From: Caballeronia arvi
Lineage (GTDB): Bacteria > Pseudomonadota > Gammaproteobacteria > Burkholderiales > Burkholderiaceae
DNA: 64,000 nucleotides
Direction: 5' to 3'
NCBI RefSeq assembly: GCF_001544695.2
Contig: NZ_FCOM02000005.1
Span: 1-64,000 of the forward strand
The translations under genes and the position numbers were made by a program. Within the stretch, counting starts at the first letter, position 1. Each line of letters begins with the position of its first letter. A model generated the notes under the pieces. The model was not told where the DNA came from. It saw nothing but the letters and a program-made list of their open reading frames with translations, and did no database searches. This document shows, in pieces, positions 58,305 to 64,000 of the stretch.

Positions 58305-59252
58305 TCAGCGCACCGCGCGCACGAGCTCACCCGTGCGCTCGCCGATCCTGCGCAGCCAGCCCAGCGCGGCTTCCGATTGCGAATACACGCGCGCGAATCC
58401 GTGCGCCATGTCGCGGGCGTCGATCAATTCGACGCGGCCGCCGTTGGCGCCTAGAAAGCGTTCGAGTTCGAAGGCGTCGTCGTAGAGCGGATCGTAGGCC
58501 GCCGCGACGATGATCGCGGGCGCCGGCGTGCGCTCGAACGGCTCGGAGAGCGGAAACGCGCGCACGTCGTGATCGCGCGGCGTCTCGCCCGACAGAAACT
58601 GAGCCCAGTACCATTTCAGTTCGTCGTTCGTGAGGCCGGGCCCGTTCGCGTTGGCGACGCAACTCGGGCTTTCGAACTGGCGGCGCATCACCGGGTAGAG
58701 CAGCAATTGCGCGCTGACGAGGCCAGCCACGCGTTGATTCGCTTCGCGCGCCGCAACGACCGCCAGATGCGCGCCCGCGCTGTCGCCACCCACCGCCAGC
58801 CGGTCGGTCGCAAAGCCGAGCCGCGAGCGATGTTCCGCGAGCCAGATCAGCGCATCGATGGCGTCATCGCAAGGCGCCGGAAACGGATGCTCGGGCGCGA
58901 GCCGGTAATCGACGCTCGCCACCGCGCATTGCGAATCCTGTGTAAGCCGTTCGACGAGACCATCGTGCGTGTCGAGGTCGCCGACCACCCAACCGCCGCC
59001 GTGAAAATAGACGATGAGCGGCAGCGGTCCACGCGCCGCTCTCGGCTTGTAAACGCGCGCGGCGAGCGTGCGGCCTTCGAGCGGAATGGCGATATCTTCG
59101 GCGGTCACGGCGTCGCCGCGGGCCTGCGCGTATGCTTTGGCAATGTCGCTGAAACGCGCTCGCACCGCTTGCGCATCGGCGTTTGAGCTCAGCGGCGGAT
59201 AAGTCTCCGCGATAGCGCGGTGGTAGCCCAGCAAAGCTGCATCGATGGTCAT
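58305..59252 (-). CDS. Alpha/beta hydrolase (hormone-sensitive lipase family)
   Basis: These are carboxylesterases of family IV. The ATG at 59252 follows ATGGAGACACGC and gives 315 residues. The oxyanion motif HGGGWVVGD lies near residues 81-89. The nucleophile is Ser in GGDSAGAHLAV (about 156), and the other triad members are probably Asp in YDPLYDD and His in MAHGF. The substrate is unknown. Starts at 59264 and 59306 were rejected for lack of a ribosome binding site. A palindrome that may act as an operator lies about 103 bases upstream. Confidence 0.9.
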   Translation of the reverse strand: MTIDAALLGYHRAIAETYPPLSSNADAQAVRARFSDIAKAYAQARGDAVTAEDIAIPLEGRTLAARVYKPRAARGPLPLIVYFHGGGWVVGDLDTHDGLVERLTQDSQCAVASVDYRLAPEHPFPAPCDDAIDALIWLAEHRSRLGFATDRLAVGGDSAGAHLAVVAAREANQRVAGLVSAQLLLYPVMRRQFESPSCVANANGPGLTNDELKWYWAQFLSGETPRDHDVRAFPLSEPFERTPAPAIIVAAAYDPLYDDAFELERFLGANGGRVELIDARDMAHGFARVYSQSEAALGWLRRIGERTGELVRAVR

Positions 59253-59333
59253 GCGTGTCTCCATAGCTTTTTGTCGAAGAAATTTTTGACGGGAAGAGGT
59301 CTGCACTTCGATTTCATGCGTCCGCCCGTTCGC

Positions 59334-59372
59334 TTTTTCGCATATTTAGAATCATCGCACTAGTGCGAAAAA
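59334..59372. promoter_or_regulatory. Palindromic operator-like sequence upstream of the hydrolase gene
   Basis: TCGCACTAGTGCGA (59355-59368) is a perfect 14-base palindrome. In addition TTTTTCGCA (59334-59342) is the exact inverse of TGCGAAAAA (59364-59372). The site lies about 82-120 bases before the hydrolase start and ahead of the plus-strand orphan transcript. A regulator could control either. No regulator gene is adjacent. Confidence 0.5.
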
Positions 59373-59399
59373 ACGGCATTTGTGTGTCAGGTCATTCCG

Positions 59400-59725
59400 A
59401 ACGGATAAATCATCTGACTAGCAGACAATATATTCTCGGAATTTACCCATTTCTCCGGAGATAATTTCCTCTGAGCCTTATGGGACGGGGGTTACAACCT
59501 GAAACACTTTGTTACGGCGACCCGGAATCAATTCGCCCACAATCTGTTCAAACGGTTTCAACACGGATGTATTCGGGCGCGCTGTGCAAAAGCCGCGTGT
59601 CCGGTGGCGGATTTGGTCAAAGCTCTCTTGTTGGGGCATCCGTGTTGGGATCGTTCTTCGGATGGAAACATTCGAAACATCCCACGATTGGTCTCCTCGC
59701 GCTAACCCCGTAGCGTGTGGTTTTT
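59400..59725 (+). ncRNA. Putative orphan transcript (small RNA or small protein)
   Basis: A strong plus-strand intrinsic terminator (59726-59751) closes a 300-base stretch with no convincing gene. It contains ATAATTTCC and GCAGACAATATATT as weak -10-like elements (about 59420-59470) and CTCCGGAG before them. Open frames of 77 (59480-59713) and 72 residues lack good ribosome binding sites. An inner frame from 59567 would give the Gly/Ser-rich MYSGALCKSRVSGGGFGQSS start. A small RNA is as likely as a protein. Confidence 0.4.
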
Positions 59726-59751
59726 AGCGGGCTCCAGGCCCGCTTTTTTTT
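59726..59751 (+). terminator. Strong intrinsic terminator of the orphan transcript
   Basis: AGCGGGC and GCCCGCT form a perfect 7-bp stem with a TCCAG loop, followed by eight T residues on the plus strand. No protein-coding gene with support lies upstream on that strand. Confidence 0.9.
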
Positions 59752-59810
59752 CGTCTGGACAAACGTTTGCGGTTCCTGAGGACGCGGAGCAGCGACGTTT
59801 CTTCCAATCA

Positions 59811-59838
59811 CAAAGGGAGCGCCACGGCGCTCCCTTTG
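59811..59838 (-). terminator. Hairpin after the acyl-CoA synthetase gene
   Basis: CAAAGGGAGCGCC and GGCGCTCCCTTTG form a perfect 13-bp stem with a two-base centre, 29 bases after the stop of the synthetase gene. The tail has few T residues on the minus strand. It may be a terminator or a 3' stability hairpin. Confidence 0.55.
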
Positions 59839-59866
59839 TCGTTTCATGGCTGCTGCGCCCTGAACG

Positions 59867-61597
59867 TCACGCAGTTTTCGCTTCGGCGAGCTTCAGTTCA
59901 TCGATCATGCGCGCGCGCATCACGAACTTTTGTGCCTTGCCGGTGACGGTCATCGGCAACTCGTCGACGAAGCGGATGTAACGTGGAATCTTGTAGTGCG
60001 CGATTTGTCCTTGGCAAAACTCGCGGATTTCCTCCTCGCTCGCCTGCTCGCCGGGCCGCACGACGATCCACGCGCACACCTCCTCGCCATATTTCTGGTC
60101 CGGTACGCCGAACACCTGCACCGACTGCACCTTCGGATGCCGGAACAGGAATTCCTCGATTTCGCGCGGGTAGATGTTCTCGCCGCCGCGAATCAGCATG
60201 TCCTTTAGCCGTCCGACGATATTGCAGTAGCCTTCGGCGTCGAGCGTCGCAAGGTCGCCCGTATGCATCCAGCCGTCGATGATCGCCTCGCGCGTCTTGG
60301 CTTCATCGCCCCAATAACCCTTCATCACCGAATAGCCGCGCGTGCAGAGTTCGCCAGTCTCGCCGACGGGGACGATATTCCCCAGCGGATCGACGATCTT
60401 CACCTCGAGATGCGGCTGGATGCGTCCGACGGTCGTCGTGCGCTTGTCGAGCGGATCGGTCGTCGAGCTCTGGAACGACACGGGGCTCGTCTCCGTCATC
60501 CCGTAGGCGATCGTGATTTCGCTCAGATGCATCTTCGACACGACGCGCTTCATCGTTTCGATGGGACACGGCGAACCAGCCATGATGCCCGTGCGCAAGC
60601 GGCTCAGATCGTACTTCGCGAAGTCGGGGTGATCGAGTTCTGCGATGAACATGGTCGGCACACCATGCAGCGCGGTGCAGCGCTCCTCGTGAACGGCGGC
60701 CAGCGTCGCGCCCGGATCGAACGCTTCGCCAGGGAACACCATCGTGCAGCCGGTCGACACGCACGCGAGCACGGCCAGCACCATGCCGAAGCAGTGATAG
60801 AGCGGCACCGGGATGCAGAGCGAGTCCTGCTCGGTGAGGCGCATCGCCATCGCGATATAACGCGCGTTATTGACGATGTTCCGATGCGTGAGCGTCGCGC
60901 CCTTCGGGTTGCCGGTCGTACCGCTCGTGAACTGGATGTTGATGGCATCGTCCGGAGCGAGCTTGGCTTCGAGGGCGTCGAGCTTCGTCGCGTCCACTTG
61001 CGCGCGGCCGGTGCGCATCACTTCGTCGAAATTGAGCATGCCGGGCGTCTTGCCGTCGCCCATGCGGATGACAGCACGCAGTTCCGGAAGCTTCGCGGCG
61101 TTGAGCGCGTTCGGTGCGGCGTCGGCAAGTTCCGGCGCGAGCACTTGCAGCATCTCCAGGTATTTCGACGTCTTGAACTGCTCGGCCGCGATGATCGCCT
61201 TGCAGCCGACCTTGTTGAGCGCGTACTCGAGTTCGGCCAGCCGGTATGCCGGATTGATGTTCACCATGACCGCGCCCATGCGCGCGGTCGCGAATTGCGT
61301 CAGCAGCCATTCGATGCGGTTCGGCGACCATATGCCGACGCGATCGCCCGCCTGAATGCCGAGCGCGAGCAGGCCGCTCGCGAGCACGTCGACTTCGTCC
61401 ACGAATTCACGCCAAGTCCAGCGGATGTTTTGCTCGCGGAATACAACTGCGGGTCGCTCCGGAAATCGGCCCGCGGTTTCGAGAAGAAACCGCGCGACGG
61501 TCGCGTCGCTCAGGGGAATGTCGGTCGCGCCGCGAACATAGGAAACGCCGTCGCGCGGTTCGATCTGCGCGCCGGCCTGCGTCGGTTCAGTTGCCAT
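59867..61597 (-). CDS. AMP-binding acyl-CoA synthetase (fatty-acyl-CoA ligase family)
   Basis: Members adenylate a carboxylic acid and transfer it to coenzyme A. The 576-residue product has the AMP-binding signature [15 protein letters not shown] near 206-220. [27 protein letters not shown] and [20 protein letters not shown] (near 466-485) follow, and the C-terminal catalytic Lys lies in VTGKAQKF. It is similar to medium-chain acyl-CoA synthetases. The substrate is not fixed by the sequence. Confidence 0.88.
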   Translation of the reverse strand: MATEPTQAGAQIEPRDGVSYVRGATDIPLSDATVARFLLETAGRFPERPAVVFREQNIRWTWREFVDEVDVLASGLLALGIQAGDRVGIWSPNRIEWLLTQFATARMGAVMVNINPAYRLAELEYALNKVGCKAIIAAEQFKTSKYLEMLQVLAPELADAAPNALNAAKLPELRAVIRMGDGKTPGMLNFDEVMRTGRAQVDATKLDALEAKLAPDDAINIQFTSGTTGNPKGATLTHRNIVNNARYIAMAMRLTEQDSLCIPVPLYHCFGMVLAVLACVSTGCTMVFPGEAFDPGATLAAVHEERCTALHGVPTMFIAELDHPDFAKYDLSRLRTGIMAGSPCPIETMKRVVSKMHLSEITIAYGMTETSPVSFQSSTTDPLDKRTTTVGRIQPHLEVKIVDPLGNIVPVGETGELCTRGYSVMKGYWGDEAKTREAIIDGWMHTGDLATLDAEGYCNIVGRLKDMLIRGGENIYPREIEEFLFRHPKVQSVQVFGVPDQKYGEEVCAWIVVRPGEQASEEEIREFCQGQIAHYKIPRYIRFVDELPMTVTGKAQKFVMRARMIDELKLAEAKTA

Positions 61598-61814
61598 CGA
61601 TGGTCTCCGCCAATAGGAATCGCCGCCCGATGAAGGCTCAAATGGAGGCCATTGTGCATCGCGGAGTCGAATGGGGACATTGAGTGTTTCCCCGCAATGC
61701 CATTTGCGAGAACACGCAAAAATGTGCGCAAAATCAACGCGTTAGACGACATCAGCGGGCGCAGCACACAACCGATATGCAGATATGCGCGCGCGATTTG
61801 CCGATTTGGAGCAT

Positions 61815-61840
61815 AAAAAAAGCAGCCCGAAGGCTGCTTT
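61815..61840 (-). terminator. Intrinsic terminator of the atp operon
   Basis: AGCAGCC-CGAA-GGCTGCT hairpin (61821-61838). Read on the minus strand the stem is followed by TTTTTTTATGC, a good T-tail. It lies about 42 bases after the atpC stop. Confidence 0.9.
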
Positions 61841-61881
61841 TCCTGAACTGCTGAACGCCGCCCGCGTAGGGCGTTGCGCAC

Positions 61882-62307
61882 TCAATGCTTCGCGTGCGCC
61901 TTGCGCAGACGCTGGATCGCCGCGAGCTGAGCCGTCGCGTAGGCGAGTTCCGCTTGCGCGGTCGCGTACTCGAGCTCCGAGGTGTTGTTTTGAATCGCTT
62001 CCTCGGCACGCTTCTTCGCTTGCTCGGCTTTCGCTTCGTCGAGATCGGCGCCGCGGATGGCCGTATCGGCAAGAACGGTCACGATGCCCGGCTGGATTTC
62101 GAGAATCCCGCCAGCAACGAACACGAACTCTTCCGATCCGTCTTCCGCCTCGATGCGCACCGCGCCCGGACGAATGCGCGTGATGAGCGGCGTGTGGCCG
62201 GGCAGAATGCCCAGTTCACCCGCTTCGCCCGGCAGCGCGACGAACTTCGCCTGGCCCGAGAAGATCTGCTCTTCCGCGCTGACGACGTCTACCTTGATGG
62301 TTGCCAT
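61882..62307 (-). CDS. atpC: ATP synthase F1 epsilon subunit
   Basis: The epsilon subunit links rotor to catalytic head and limits ATP hydrolysis. The 141-residue product begins [20 protein letters not shown]. It has the beta-sandwich (about 1-85) and a C-terminal helical hairpin with alternating Ala/Glu/Lys. A longer upstream frame is rejected. It is the last gene of the atp operon; a terminator follows. Confidence 0.96.
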   Translation of the reverse strand: MATIKVDVVSAEEQIFSGQAKFVALPGEAGELGILPGHTPLITRIRPGAVRIEAEDGSEEFVFVAGGILEIQPGIVTVLADTAIRGADLDEAKAEQAKKRAEEAIQNNTSELEYATAQAELAYATAQLAAIQRLRKAHAKH

Positions 62308-62384
62308 ATGTGTCGACTCCTGTCGGTCAGTATTTCGAGGACGCCAGTGCACTGCATTGGCGTCCGCCTGAAAACACCCGACCT

Positions 62385-63806
<1,422 letters not shown>

Positions 63807-63823
63807 TCACGCGGTCAGCAAAA

Positions 63824-64000
<177 letters not shown>

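Overview
The window is high-GC chromosomal DNA from a motile member of the Burkholderiaceae, most likely Paraburkholderia, Caballeronia or a close relative. This rests on the flagellar gene order and protein sequences, the gcvTHP-sdaA block under a tandem glycine riboswitch, a trifunctional PutA, a periplasmic cyclohexadienyl dehydratase and the start of an atp operon. No phage, transposase, CRISPR or rRNA was seen. One tRNA (Arg, anticodon CCG) is present.

Region 1 (1-24.5 kb) is a flagellar island. It holds fliLMNOPQR (+), flgKL (-), a PilZ flagellar brake gene (-), flgBCDEFGHIJ (-), then flgA, flgM, flgN, flhB and flhA (+). Three copies of a ~635-bp palindromic repeat sit at its seams: before fliL, between fliR and flgL, and between flgK and the brake gene. 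A two-tier promoter system can be read in the DNA. Palindromic boxes of the FlhDC type lie before flgB/flgA, fliL, flhB and flhF. FliA (sigma-28) sites lie before flgM, the brake gene and probably flgK. The last flagellar genes, flhF-flhG-fliA, lie on the opposite strand at 40.5-43.9 kb, so a ~16-kb metabolic block separates them from flhBA.

Region 2 (24.5-40.5 kb) holds a small accessory gene pair of unknown role and sdaA. An alginate-lyase-like gene is inserted next to gcvP-gcvH-gcvT, which has a tandem glycine riboswitch in its leader. Then come a Gfo/Idh/MocA oxidoreductase, the Rep helicase, a diheme cytochrome c, tRNA-Arg, a Rieske oxygenase and a membrane diguanylate cyclase beside fliA.

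Region 3 (44-64 kb) is housekeeping and metabolic: a ThDP enzyme, a PepSY protein with a cytochrome b561, a NYN nuclease fused to a cold-shock-like domain, a branched-chain amino-acid binding protein, putA with an apparent auto-operator, a 51-residue membrane protein with a FliA-like promoter, priA, hemE, pheC, an alpha/beta hydrolase, an orphan transcript ending in a strong terminator, an acyl-CoA synthetase, atpC, atpD and the end of atpG.

The points most worth a second look are the palindromic repeat family, including one copy whose core is inverted; the shared class II promoter architecture and the near-identical flhB and flhF promoters; the NYN-cold-shock fusion; the orphan terminated transcript at 59.4-59.75 kb; and the small membrane protein with a FliA-type promoter between putA and priA.
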